Assembly: GCA_019671135.1 (NCBI GenBank)
Contig: JAHRHY010000004.1
Coordinates: 248,001-312,000 of the forward strand
Length of the DNA stretch: 64,000 nucleotides
Direction of reading: 5' to 3'
DNA from: Linnemannia hyalina
Taxonomy: Eukaryota > Mortierellomycota > Mortierellomycetes > Mortierellales > Mortierellaceae
Positions 34,502 to 47,015 of this stretch are shown one piece after another (the first letter of the stretch is position 1; each line of letters begins with the position of its first letter). The translations under genes and the position numbers were made by a program. A model generated the notes under the pieces. That model worked only from the letters and a program-made list of their open reading frames with translations. It did no database searches and had not been told where the DNA came from.

Positions 34502-37500
34502 TTACTCAAGATACTCGGCCAAACGATCGACGACATGGGACATCGAAGGCCGCTTCTTGGGATCCTTGCGCCACATCTCCTGAATCAACGCAATCAGCGA
34601 ACCAGGGTACTTTTTCAACTTATCCAGTGGGGGTCTCTCCTCCTTATCCCGCACAGCCTCATACAGTTGATGCTCTGTCAGGTTGTGGTAGGGGTATCCG
34701 AGCTCGGCCCACGACAGGATCTCCCAGTAGATCAGTCCACACGCGTACACGTCCACCTTCTCCGTGTAGCTTGGGTTTGGTGTCCAGAACTCTGGTGCTA
34801 TTTTCATTGATTGGTGGAAAGTAAGACTGATTAGCATTTGTTGATGGCGAAGCACACAGTAACAGCTGATCAATTGGGTTTTGGTTAGTTATCAGTTCCT
34901 GCTTCACTCCTTCAGAACTTTACCTTGCCAGTTGGGGGTTCCACATTGGGTGTGCAATGAAGCATTGGCTCTTGGCCTGATACGTGCCAGTCCAAAGTCG
35001 TTAATCTTAGCCCTGTCGTCCGAGGAGATCTGTGCAAGGAATAAGAGAAACAGTAAACGAAAAAAAAGTCTGTTAGCCGTCTTTTCTAGCTCATTCATGG
35101 TCGACCATCGTGCCCAGAGCTGAAATAGAACAGGAACATACCAGCACGTTCATAGATTTCATATCCTATTAGAGGCACATAGCGAAAGAAAGGCGGAGAA
35201 TGATTAGCATCTGTTTGTTTGCAGTAATCCTGAGTTCATCTTCATTCCTGCGTGTAACACATGAGAAAAGTTCCATTACTCTGTGAATGATGCTGGGTCG
35301 GCGAGTGTGCAAGTACGAGCATGCAAGCGCAATATCGTGCATATACATGATCTATGAACAGAACCCCAGAAATAGAAAAAATCCTGTTAGTTTTTCGTTC
35401 GCTGCAATCGTAACTCAAAGTCGAGTTATCAATCCATGCTCCATAAAGAGTTCTACACTCACCAGGCGTCCGAAAGATGGCTTCTTGGCCTTTCGCATAA
35501 AATCATACAAATCGCCATTCTCGCACAATTCTAGTAGTATCACGAAAGAGTGAGGAAGAAGGAGTCAATACGTTGCGTCTGATTGACCATCGAGTTCTTC
35601 CACTTGCTCGTTCTTCCTGCATTCCTGAAGCAATGATTACCTGTGACGATGCAAAGGTGTTTGACGTTGGTGCACACTCCAATGAAGCGAATGATATTCT
35701 CGTGTCGAAGTTGCCTATCAAGAGTGAAATGAACCATCGCATGTCAGTAAGTATCTCGTTTCCGTATTCTCCCCATCTGCTAGTGGAGACAGTATGCGAT
35801 CCAGTTTGTTTCCGCGATATGCCCTCTCTCCCAAGCAAGGGGGAACTTACTTCAAGACGTTGATCTCATGCTTCATTTCCGTGATATCCATCTCTGTAAA
35901 GTTCTGCACACGCAACTCTCCAATCGCCACTGCCTCCTATAAGATGAAAACGCAAACAAAAAACATCCACATTAGTTACCAGTTATCGTTCGCAACAACG
36001 CATACCCAACCATCCACCGCAAACAAGAAGACTTACACCCAAGTATGTTCCAGCATAGCAATCCTTGAATCCTCCAGATCCCAACTTGCGTCCAACAACC
36101 AGCTGCTCATAGGCAATCTCGCCTTGGAAGTTCCCGTCCAACAAGAGCGAGTTCAGGTGGACGGTGTTGATAGGTAAGGCGCCCTTCTTGTTCGCCGCCG
36201 CGCCTGCTGGTTCGACGGAGCATAATTTTGGTGTTGAGGGACCTGGAATCGGCTTTGCCTTTTGCTATTTTGTTGAAGGAAAAAGTGGAGGGAGAATGGT
36301 GCGGTTATAACGAACGACGGTGATGGACGGATGAACGGTGGTAGTGATGAATAAGGAGCGTCAAGGGGACGGATTGAGTTGCGAGTTGCGACAAAAAGTG
36401 TCCAATTCGCACCACAATGTCGTAAAAGATCAGTATGTAACGTCATTCAAATACAGAAAAGAGAGGGAGAGCCACCAAGTGTCAATTCAGGGCAGGGTCA
36501 CATTAGAACGCAAATATAAAAAGGTTCATGAAAAGAGAGAAAAAAAGTATATCGCGGTTAGCGGTCATCTCTGAGAACCAAAAAAACGAGTGTCAGGGTA
36601 CAACACCATGGATACTTTTGTCTCAAAAATAACTTACCCAATCCAAGAGTGCCTGGATCAAAGTCTTCTTGTCACCCTCGTCCGGTAGACCTGTTGTTCA
36701 CAAGTCAATAGGGCAAGGCAGTGACATGAAAATGGTGATTGAGTAGGAGAAGGAGGGAGATAGGGTCGAACCCGTTCAGAACAAAAGGAGGGTGTTCAGA
36801 GATAAGAGAGGTCCCGGATCAGAGAGCAAAACGGAGCCGCGAGTATACACAATTTAAAAGGGGATGTACGTGAAAAAGATAGAGAGAGGGGGTTGAGGTT
36901 AGTTTAACAAGAACTATTCATCACAAGCATCAACATCCTCTGTCTACATGCCATTTGCTATGCCCAAATAAGAACACCAAAAGGCACAAACAAACAAACA
37001 AAAGAGAGTTCAAGACAATGGATCCAAAGGAGTCAAGAGGGGGAGAGAAAAGAGGGTCAAAGAAGTAAAACAAAAGAAAGGGCGACTTGTTGAAAGCCCA
37101 AAAAAACAATGCATGTGGGGGTAAAGCATTGTAGCACATCCCACTTGTTCCGAGAATAAAAGAGCATTGCGAGCTCTCTCTGTTTCTCCTCAATTGCAAA
37201 GCCTTGGCGGGTGTGCGGGATGTGTTTTTTGTGTTATTTTTTGTTTTGAAAAGCCGAACATATGAAGGTGGGAAGAAAAAAGGGGGGAGAAAGCCGCAGG
37301 AATCATTGGTGTCGAAGGTGAACGGGAAAAATCAAGTAAAAGGATTAAAGAACCTCCAATGGTTTTGTTGTTTGGGAGAATACAATGCGGAGTGCGATAA
37401 GGAGAGGAGAGACAACGCAGTTGCATTGTTCTCCTTGCAATCGAACCAATAAATGAAAGGTAGTGGCGAAGGAGGAGGAAGGAAAGTAACATGCGCATGG

Positions 37501-38062
37501 GAAGGGAAGGATTGGAAGAAAAGAAAAAAAAAAAGACTGACCTCGTTCCTGGCACATAACCACAATGTCGGCTTTGATCTTTGCATTGAGCGTCTCTTCC
37601 GTCTCGTTCTCGAGCCGCTCGTCCACATGTCGCTCAATCGTCTGGAACCCCTTGACAACCGCCTGCAGAGGTGAACCGGGCTGAATCTCGTTAGGGGATC
37701 CAACTCGCACCTGCTCAAACTGGACGTTCACCTTGACCATCTGCACAGGCGACCGCTGTTGCTGTTGCTGCTGCTGTTGCTGTTGGTAATGCTGTTGCTG
37801 CTGTTGAGGATACACCTGAGGGTGATGCTGCTGAGGTTGATGAGGTTGCTGAGCCTGGGGTTGCTGGATTTGATGCTGCTGAGCCTGCTGAGGTTGCTGA
37901 GCCTGGAGTTGCTGGATTTGATGCTGCTGAGCCTGCTGAGCCTGCTGAGGTTGCTGAGCCTGCTGAGGTTGCTGAGCCTGCTGAGGTTGGTACTGTTGTT
38001 GGTGGTTCTGAGGCTGGTACTGCTGCTGCTGTTGAGGTTGAGGTTGAGGTTGAGATTGATGG

Positions 38063-38142
<80 letters not shown>

Positions 38143-40092
38143 GAACTGAGCCTGATGTTGCTGCTGGGGTGGCGATGGGTGCAACGGCTGTGGGAATTGC
38201 TGCTGCTGCTGCTGCTGCTGCTGGAACTGAGGTTGCTGCTGCTGTTGTTGTTGCTGAGGAGGAGGGGATGGTTGCTGCTGCTTCTTTTGCTGAGGAGGCG
38301 AGTTTTGCTGAGCAGTCAAGTGGAACTGGTGGAGCTGCTGAGCTTGGTGAGCCTGTAGCGCCTGCAGTGCCGGAATCGGCCCCGACGGACTCTGCTGCTG
38401 CTGGAATTGGTGGTACTGTGCCTGTTGGGCCTGGACAGGTGGTTGGACAGGTGGTTGGATCGTGGCCTGGAGGGGTGCTGGTACTGGCAGTGGTGGGATT
38501 GGTGCCGCCACCTGTCTGACAATGACAACAGGGGCAGGGGCTGGCGCAGGGATAATGGTAGGGGCAAAGGCTGCTGCGACAGCTGCTGCTGTTGCAGCAT
38601 TGTTGTTGATGTTGTTGACATTAGGCGAGATCCGCATTGCCTCCAGAGCAGCCTGAGCTTGTTGGTGGATAACGTCATGCTGGTTGTTGTTGGTGTTGTT
38701 GTTGACGAGAGTGGGAGCAGGGACTGGCGTGGGATGCTGCACATTGTTGTTGCTGGTGTGACCATTGACATTGCGGTTGTTGAAAGTGTGAGCATTGATG
38801 TTGCGTGGCAAGGAGGTCTTATCGCCACTCTCGTTGGAGTTGATGGGAGTCTTATGGCTGACGTTGTTGTTGTCTTCAGAAACGACGGGAGCAGGGGCAG
38901 GAGAGACTCGTTGTTGTTGTTGTGCGGCATCAAAAAACGCAACCTTGGGTACCTCCAAAGGAGACCCCCGACCAATGGCCTCAAACGGCACCGACTTTGA
39001 GTGTTCAAAAGGAGAGCCTTGATGGTACTGTTGAGGCGTCTGATGCTGATGCTGTTGAGGTTGTTGTTGCTGAGACGCCTGTTGCTGCTGCTGTTGTTGG
39101 TGTTGGGGTTGCTGGGGTTGGCGATAGAGATAGTCCACAGGTGATCCTCTTGCGTTCTCAAAAGGCGACCCCCTGTTGCCATCGACAGGAGACCCAACGC
39201 CACGTCCGTGCTGCTGCTGTTGAAACTGTTGTTGCTGCTGCTGCTGTGTATGCTCAAATGGACTGGCAGCACCCCTGTTGAAGATATTGTTCATCTCGAC
39301 CACGGGAGACCCTCCTCTGTGTTGCTGCTGTGGTTCAAAGGGAGAACCTCGGTTGACGGCCTCGACAATGGGAGATCCTCTACCGCCAACAGCAGACGCG
39401 GCGGCGGGAGTATGTTCAAAGGAAGCGCCTCTTGCCAATTGCTGCTGCTGCTGTTGCCGTTGCTGTTGCTGAGGGACGACTTCCACTGCTGCTGCTGGAG
39501 TTCCTGCTGCTGTTGTTCCTCTTGCAACAGGTGATGATCCCCTGAATTGATCCGAGTTGCTGTTGTTGTTGCTGGTATGAGTCTGCGCGGTATAGACGGA
39601 CGTGTTGGTGTTGGTCGACGAGGCGGTGTTGGTGGTCATGGTGTCGGTCATAATGTTGTGTTGGTAGTGCTGTTGAGGGGATGTCCTGCTCATATCAACG
39701 TTGCTGTTGTTGGCGACGTGTTGTTGTTGCTGCTGCTGTTGTTGCTGTTGTTGCAGTTGGTGATGGTATTGCTGTTGCTGGTGAGGCGAATGCTGTTGCG
39801 GAGGAGGAGGGATATACTGGTTTTGCTGCTGTTGCTGCTGCTGTTGTGGATACTGTTGCTGAGGTGAGCCATTGATGGCAGTGGTCTCGAGGGAGGATGA
39901 GCTTCTGTTGAGTCCTTGGTTGTTGTTGTTGTTGTTGTTGTGTTGGTGGTTGTAGTTGTTGTTGACGGGAGAGCCTTGGGCTTGTGGGACAGCAGCGACT
40001 GGAGAGGCAGGAGCAGGGGCGGGAGAGACGACCTTGGCAGGGATGGGCTGGTCACCTGGAGGAGTTACTGGGACATACTCTTTCTTGAGCAT
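34502..40092 (-). CDS. Protein kinase with giant Gln-rich N-terminus (TKL/MLK-like, WNK-type lysine)
   Basis: Ten exons (40092-37542, 36690-36638, 36264-36037, 35936-35851, 35714-35641, 35530-35463, 35351-35280, 35165-35142, 35029-34924, 34797-34502) close in phase and give 1185 residues. Residues 1-850 are low complexity: poly-Gln and Asn tracts and about a dozen RGSP(F/V)E-like motifs. The kinase domain starts near 920: glycine loop LGSGGFKDCY (930-938), beta-3 EAVAIGELR, HRD split over an intron (IIHR/DMKSMN, D1045), DFG (1063-1065), APE (1088-1090) and TEKVDVYACGLIYWEIL. The beta-3 lysine is replaced by Gly950, but Lys935 in the loop sits where WNK kinases hold their catalytic lysine. Exon 8 is only 24 nt. 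The sequence resembles TKL (MLK/Raf-like) kinases. Substrates are unknown. Confidence 0.85.
38060..38145. repeat. CAG/CAA trinucleotide tract (poly-Gln)
   Basis: The plus strand reads as tgctgt repeats, encoding about 25 consecutive Gln on the minus strand inside the kinase N-terminus. Imperfect longer-period repeats encoding Q-A-Q-Q-P-Q lie next to it (37840-37990). Confidence 0.9.
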
Positions 40093-42064
40093 GGTGTCTT
40101 TTTGTATGTGTATGTAGTGTGGAAGTGTTTCGAATAAAAAAGAGGAGCGGACGGTGATTGTATCCGAGATTGATGAGGATATATGAGGTTATATGGGGAT
40201 GGGAGGATAAGGAAGGATGGGATTGGGAGATAAAGTAGAGAAGAAGGAAAAAGGAAGGAAGGAGAAGCAGAGGAAGAAAGAAGAGAATAAAAAGGAGTAG
40301 AAAAGGGTTTGCAGGACGAGAGGGAGGGGGCACAAGGGAGGGAGGAGCAACTTTGGAGAGTAGTGACGGTGGAAAGGTACTGTTCAATCAATTGATACAC
40401 AGCCAAGGGAGGCCATTGGATCTGCCTGCCCGAATACGCATCGACGACGCACAAACACAGGCACACTTTCAAAAAAACCCCTCACTTGGTTGTTCGCTTG
40501 CCCAATGCAACAAAAACGAACGACCAATTGCCTGTGCGTTGTCCCTTTCTCCTCCCTTTCCACTCTTGTTTTTTTTTCGATGACAACAGACCAAAGAAGC
40601 GGTCTTTCAAAAACTTGCAACAAAATGATCTGCCTTACTGCCACAGGCACATCATAAAAACAAAAACAAAATGGGTCAAACAGTGCAAACCCAACCCCAC
40701 CACCGTCAACACTATCACCACATTTACAACAACAAGACCACTTACGAAGAAAACAAGGCTAGACTGCGGCTGAAATGGAAAAAGGTGGATAGAGATAAAT
40801 AGATTGGCTGGAAAGAGCGAGAACAAAATGGCCACATCAATTTCCTCGAAGACCGGACGACGACATCATCAATGAAAAGAAAAGAGAGTCAAGTAAAAGA
40901 AGGAAGAAAAAGGCCGACAACGAAAGGCATGCGGAGGACTCTATCTCGGTGTTTATGCATGTGCGAGTTCATTCGAAAGAAAAAAAAAGGAGAGACTGAG
41001 CGAGATAGAGTAGAGAGTGGGAGAGATAGAAAGAGGGGAGGTCGCCTACTCTTTCTGGCTCCCTTTTTTTCACTTGTGTTTTACTTTTCGAGGTCATTGC
41101 CTAGGCACAGAAGAAAAAGACATGCAGGTTCCTGACATCCCCATCTCCTCGCGTCTTTGCTCTCCTTCCCCTGACTCCTCTTTTTTCATCAAAGGCCAAA
41201 TTGACAACGACGAAAAAGTGCGATTCGAGCTACCGGTGGTGCCGCATGACCATCCACATCCAAAGGGTGCTGCTGTTGGAAACCTTAGTCTACATTATTA
41301 TTATTTTTCCTTGCAGCAAGCACCCCCAAAGCAAACCCCTCCGTCCTTGTCCGACAACTTTGTAGTCGCGCTTTGGCATAGAGGGTTTTGACGCCGCTCC
41401 ACTCTACACTTCGCACAATGTGCAATTGATCTCCCTTAGTAAAGGGCTATTACATACTCAGCATTCAGCGCGAAGTGTATATTGAATCAATCCATCCATG
41501 GCCCGCCCTGTACTATTATTACTTTATTACTTGATCAGAAACGGCGCGATTATGACCAAGGTACAAAAAGGCATTTGGTTGCGAGACATGACGGGGGACA
41601 CAAAGTTACGATGCATTAATCGCCGTTGCAAAAAAAAATCGGGAGGAGGAGGAAAGAGGGAGTAAGAAGATGCAACAACCAGCATTTCATGCATGGTGGT
41701 GTCCCAAGGTGTTATCAATTGGAGTACACCAATCGCCCCGTCTTTCTTTTCCCCTTGACCTCTTCAGGAAAGTGCGCGAGAGGAGCAAGTAGTACGGACG
41801 ACATTCCGGATGAAACGACAGGAGGCGATGGCCATATCAGCCCACGTGAGGGACAGACACCTTGGGCCGGTACCTTGATTTTGGTGGCGACCAATAATGC
41901 AATCATTCTCAGCACCTAGTGCCTTGGCTGCTACACTGTTTTTTATTACTCCAACTACTCTCCACCACTTTTTCGCCCTCTTTCTCTCTCGTTCTCAATC
42001 TCTCCTCATTCTCCCTACACCTAACCTCCCTCCCTCCCTCCTCCGGATCGATCCCGTACTCCTT
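40093..42064. other. Long intergenic region upstream of kinase
   Basis: About 2 kb without supported exons. It is purine-rich just before the kinase start (40200-40340), then mixed sequence with several open frames under 130 codons and no motifs. Pyrimidine-rich sequence at 41940-42050 precedes the end of the next gene. Long regulatory upstream sequence or a non-coding RNA cannot be excluded. Confidence 0.4.
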
Positions 42065-43590
42065 TCACTTATCGACCCACGCACAAATCGTTTGTGTCAA
42101 TCGTCCAAGGCCATCAAAGTCAAAGCCCAGCTCACGAGCCCAGCCAGGGACCTCCGATCCCTGTCGGGCATTCTGCTTGGCGACCATCACAAAGACCATG
42201 ATCGCCGCCACTTGGCCGATCTCCGAGTGAATCAGAATCGGACCCTGCATCGTCTCGACAAGCTGGAGGATTTCTTCGAAATCTTGGAGTCCAATTTCAT
42301 CCGCCGACTGTTTTCGTTTTGTTTTTTTTAGTCCGTCGAGGAGTTGTTGGTGGTTGACAAGGGTCCAATAGGGATGATAGTAAGGAGTTACGTTGCGTTC
42401 ATCCGTATCCATGTTCAGGTCCGTGTCCATGAAAATATCCAGTAAGTTATATATAATTAATAGAAGGGTTGAAGAAAAGAAAGAGGGAGACAAGTTTAGA
42501 TGGCATCTGTTCCTTTGTTATTGCATGGGTCAACTCACATCCGTCACTCAACAAACAACAAAACGAAATGTCAACAATCGCATAATGACCTTGATGGGGT
42601 AGGAGACAAAGTTGACGTTGACGGCAGCCCAGATATCCTTCTCCTTGGCGAGGTACTCTCCAGGGTTCTGCTTCGACTCCATGCCAATGACCGTCTTGAA
42701 TCCGACATTGATTAATCCATCATGAATCTGAGCCTCAGTGGGCGTAGGCGCAAAGGCGAGGTGGTCCGTGATCTTTGAGTAAGAGGTGCCGTTCCAGTGC
42801 TGGCTCAGCGAGCGAACGGTTGTCGTGATCCACTCCAGAAGCTGGTCGTCGCTCTCCTCATAGGTCGACTTCCTGGGGAGCATGGCAGCGGTGATGATGG
42901 ATTGGAGGACATGGCCTCTGAAGATGGCGAAGGTGGGTGTCGCGTCGACATTGTATTTCTTTACTGTTTGCTATTTGTGGAACATGGGTGACGGGACGAT
43001 GTGTGAGTCCTGGTAAGTAGTGGTGTTGAAATGATGCACCGCCCTACTAATATTACTTTGCTGCTGTGCGCAGGAGTGTCCAAATAATAAATAAAAAATT
43101 GTAGTGCTGGCGCACATGGGGCTTATATAGCACATCTAGATAGCAACTTACAGTGAGTTCGTCCACGTCCACATGGACGACGGTTGCAAGTTTGGACAAG
43201 TTCTCGGCCATCTCCTCAATTCCCGTGGCTACACATGAAAAAAAGTGGCGCGAAGCAGGAAGTTGGGTTAGTTCTCTCATAGGCTAAAAAAATGGTATGG
43301 CGCAATTCAACCCCAATTATTTGAGGTCGGATTACAGCTGTTAAAAAAAATGCTACGTTATGAAACAGAGTAGTTATAAAGGAGAGGGAGAGGGACTAAC
43401 AGAGGCGCTTGCAGTTCTTGCACCAGGCGGTGGTGAAGACGAGGATCAAGAGGCGGTTTTGGTGCTCGAGTTGGATAGCCTCGAGCTCGTGCTCGGTGTT
43501 GGGCGAGAGGATGAAGGGCGAGGCCTTGTTGTACTCTGCAGGAGTAGGGCGGAAGGGGGTGCGGTTGGCGGGAATAGGGCAACTAGCCAT
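42065..43590 (-). CDS. Thioredoxin domain fused to beta-lactamase-hydrolase-like phosphatase domain
   Basis: Exons 43590-43401, 43228-43152 and 42970-42590 join in phase to about 216 residues. A further exon is open from about 42439 to the stop at 42065, giving about 340 in total. The N-terminal half is a thioredoxin fold: FTTAWCKNCKRL (Cys57, Cys60), VVHVDVDELT and DATPTFAIFRG with the cis-Pro. The second half resembles the BLH/DUF442 phosphatase-like domain: ITDHLAFAPTPTEAQ, GFKTVIGMESKQNPGEY and GPILIHSEIGQVAA. In the expected H-C-x-x-G loop the Cys is Ser, so phosphatase activity is doubtful. No canonical AG acceptor is visible before the last exon, so its exact start is uncertain. Role unknown; a redox-linked regulator is a guess. 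Confidence 0.68.
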
Positions 43591-45058
43591 TGTTTCTTGT
43601 TAAGAGGAAGGGTATATTGAATGTGAATGGTTTTTGAATGAATGAGGGAGTGTAAATCACGAATGCCAATGAGAAGGAGGTGTGGTTGCGTCGGGAATGA
43701 ATGAGGCTGTGGTGTGAGTGTTGGTGTGGATGAAGAAGAGATATTCGGGTAAAGAGGAGATATAGAAAGTAGGAGTAGAGAGGAAAGAGGAGAAAGAAAA
43801 TATTGTCGTTGTTAGAACCTCAACTCGCTCTTTCTCGCTCACACACTCCCAACTCTGTTTTCTTTCTTCTCTTCGGGAACTCACTTGCGGTTCACCCTTG
43901 TCCTGTCTAGACACACACACACAACCTTTAAATGGCCTTCGTTTCTTCTTTCTTGGGCTTCCTCTTCTCTTCTCTTCTCTTTATTGCTTTTAGTTTCTCC
44001 ATGGTTGCACAGAAAACATCAAGTAAGGAGAAAAGTCCGCGGTTCTGATGACAAACCACTCTTTATTATTTTGCTTCCTTCCCGGCGCACTTTTCTTTCT
44101 TCCCGCACCTCCTCCAAGGAAAAGAGACGCGAAAAGGGGATGGAGCAGAGTGAAAAGGCCCAAACCTCAAACGCCCACCTCACATCTGTCCTTCTATCAC
44201 ACCACACTTGTTTCTTGTTTGCCGATCGATCCAAGGGAAGTATCCTACTGTACCAATTTTTTTCTCGTGGGTGACAAATCAAGAGTGTTTACATGGGTTT
44301 AGCACGCCATCCCTTTTTTTTCTTCCGTGCGCCCTTTGGATCCTCTCTCGTCCTTTCCTTCTCCTTTGTGAACAGTCCTCCTCTCTCGCCCTAATGACAA
44401 ATCAGGTTTTTGTCACTCCGATTGGGTTGGATTGCATTTCCAGCCCCTTGTCCTCTTGGACGATGCGCCCACTCTTACAATTCGATTTAGAATTTGGTGG
44501 CTGACAAGGAAGACTCACGCGCTCTTCCCTCTCCTCGCGTCTCTCGCCAAGGACTGGCATGGTTGCCCACGTTGTTTTGATTCTGTCTCCGAAAAACACG
44601 ATACTTATGAGAGGAAGGGTTGCTTCTCTTTTTATTTATTGCAATTTCTTCCACCAGAAGTATCCATTCTAGCTGCAAGGGGAGTGAATGAGAGTGGTTG
44701 CTGTCCTTCATTTTTTTTTCTTTTATTTCTTTCGATCACACGTATTTCTGACCCGTCAGCGGGGACTGATGAAGTGGACAGTGATGGTGCCTGGATGGAT
44801 GGGGATTGACATTCTGTAGACCGTCGATCCCAATAAAGGTGAAAGAGATAGATGTCTTTAGCTGTGCAATGTTCCGTCAACCATGGGCCAACCTCTTTGT
44901 GTTTGAGTGATGTTGATACAATAGTGAGCACCTTCAATCATTCCGATATTTCCATAGTGGTACTTCTCACTTGATTTTTTCATATATTAAGTACCATGTG
45001 TTGATTAACTTCTTGTTTGCTCAGCTATTCTCGTTAACTACGCCAAGCGTACTTCATC
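43591..45058. other. Intergenic region
   Basis: About 1.5 kb with pyrimidine-rich stretches (43830-44130, 44290-44400) and short unsupported open frames. No conserved exon is recognised. Confidence 0.4.
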
Positions 45059-47015
45059 CTAAGACCACATGAGATCAAGGTGGAACTCATCCATCGCCGG
45101 GAACAACACATCAAGCAACAGCCTGGCCTCGCCCTGGCCCACATAATTTTCCGTATCGCGCTTCAACAGCTCGTCCACAGAAATCGAGCTCGTCACCAGT
45201 CTCGTGAACGACAGCGGTCTAAACCCAGCCTGCAACATCAACTCTCCCTCTTTTAACTCTTCCTTCAATCCTGCTTGCTTGCGATTGAATTGCTCCAGTG
45301 CCTCTCGGGCTAGCTGATCAGTAGTCTTGGGCCTCCAATCCATCACCCCTACAATCTTGCCTCTCTCCACCACCATCTCTAACCCAGGACCACTCATCCC
45401 TTCCAGGCGCTGATAAAAGTCCACCTGCAACCTCACACTCACATCTCTCCATACACCCGACTCCTTCAATCGCGTCTCCAGCACGGGCGCAATCTTCAAC
45501 AGGAACTTTGGCAGACTAGGGATCCGGGTGTAGAATCGGTAGGGGTCTCTGGCAGGTTCAAGCTGCATGCGAGCATCCAACAGCAAGGTCACAGGGTGGG
45601 CCGGAGACAGATCAATACCGATGTTGGTGAAATCGAGTGCAGGGAACTCGCCGCGTGTACGGAGAGTCGTCTCGGATTCCAGGGGCAACATATCATTGTT
45701 GATTTTGGCGCTATAGCATTCATAGTAGGGCCGGTCAAACTCCTTCAGCTGGATCAACACCGACGCCATCGCCTCTCTATAGGTAACTGCACTGTCGCCG
45801 TCGTCAGTTTGGTCCTCAAGGTCCAAAGTAAACACTTTCCAGTTCCAAGCATCATCATGCATGCATGTCAGTGAGATGCCGACATCTTTTGAGGTCGTGG
45901 AGTCGACTAAAATTGCAGCGTGATGGTGTGCATCGTGGTGAGCGGAGATGTTCTTGCGCGAGAGGGTCTCGACGACAAACTTCCAGAATGCCTGGTCGTA
46001 ACGGGTGCCCAGCTCGGCTTTGGAGAAGAGGTGGTTGGGTTGGCTGAGATGGATGAGGTATGGAATGTCAGAGGATGTGGCCTCTCTGAGAACGAAGCGA
46101 GGCCGTTTTTTGTCCATAGGGTAGAGAGTGGCAATATTCTTGAGGAGTCGACTCGACTTTGCAGGCACCGCGTTCTCATACCCGAACTGCCTATTTGCAA
46201 TGAGTATAAACATAACAAAGTAGTGTCAGGAAGGTTTAATCTAACATTACACCAAATAAAAAATAATAAAAAATGATGAATCCTTACTTGTAGAAATAAG
46301 GGATACCAGGGATAAAGAGCATTAAGTCACCACGGGCGTCTGCTGCAGGATGAATCAGATCCAAGAACAACCTCCTCACCAAACCTCGACTGCGATATGC
46401 AGGGAGTGTACCAACAGCCCCAGGCATGCCCCAGTCCATGTCGACAGATCCAAAGTAGCCAGAGGCCAACAATAGACATGTCACAGCGACGACGAGGGGT
46501 CTTGGAGATTGTTCTGGTTTGAGTGCGTGGAGGACGGTGTTGTCTTCGACCAGGGCGAAATCGTACTCGGACATGTGTGGGTGCTCTCCACTCATCAGTC
46601 GTCCCTGTCATATTCATGCCAACAGTCAAGAGAAAATAAAGTTAATTGGTTGTTCTCACGACCGTCAGGTACGAGGAAGGAAAGAGATGCAATGATACTT
46701 ACAGTTAATGCGATGACATATTCGTTCTTGCCTGGAAGTTGGCCCTCAGGAACATGGCGTCCCATGTTCTCAAACTAATGTTTCAACAAGAAAAGAAATA
46801 GTCATGGGTGCCATTGACCAACGATTCTACTCTCACTTTGATAGCCATGAGGATCAATGTACCTGAAAAGACTTGGCGAGACACTCGGCCACGGCGTCTT
46901 TATCGTCTGCAGTTGACCATCGCATGACCAACCCGTTTCCAAGGTCGATTCGTTCTGGGCGAGGGACCACTTGACGTTTGGAGGTGGAGCTCGGATTAGT
47001 ACTAGCCCTGTGCAT
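45059..47015 (-). CDS. GNAT-family N-acyltransferase-like protein
   Basis: Four exons (47015-46863, 46774-46703, 46604-46288, 46190-45059) close in phase and give 557 residues. I start at the ATG at 47015; the frame extends upstream only from a TTG. The N-terminal third holds a GNAT fold: GNGLVMRWSTADDKDAVAECL, then GYFGSVDMDWGMPGAVGTLPAYRSRGLVRRLF (acetyl-CoA loop R-S-R-G-L) and IPGIPYFYKQFGYENAV, a common fungal acyl-CoA N-acyltransferase signature. The remaining ~350 residues form a second, less clear domain, perhaps a degenerate second GNAT as in Eis-type proteins. The substrate is not predictable from sequence. The gene lies head-on to F-box genes with a 380-bp gap upstream. Confidence 0.75.

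Noticed and set aside
36760..36780. Sequence resembling a tRNA T-loop (ggtcgaaccc)
   Set aside because: No acceptor stem, anticodon arm or D-arm can be paired around it; it lies in an intron of the kinase gene.
37759..38358. Plus-strand Leu-rich frame of 199 codons
   Set aside because: It is the complement of the poly-Gln CAG tract of the kinase gene (CTG read as Leu) with no real features.
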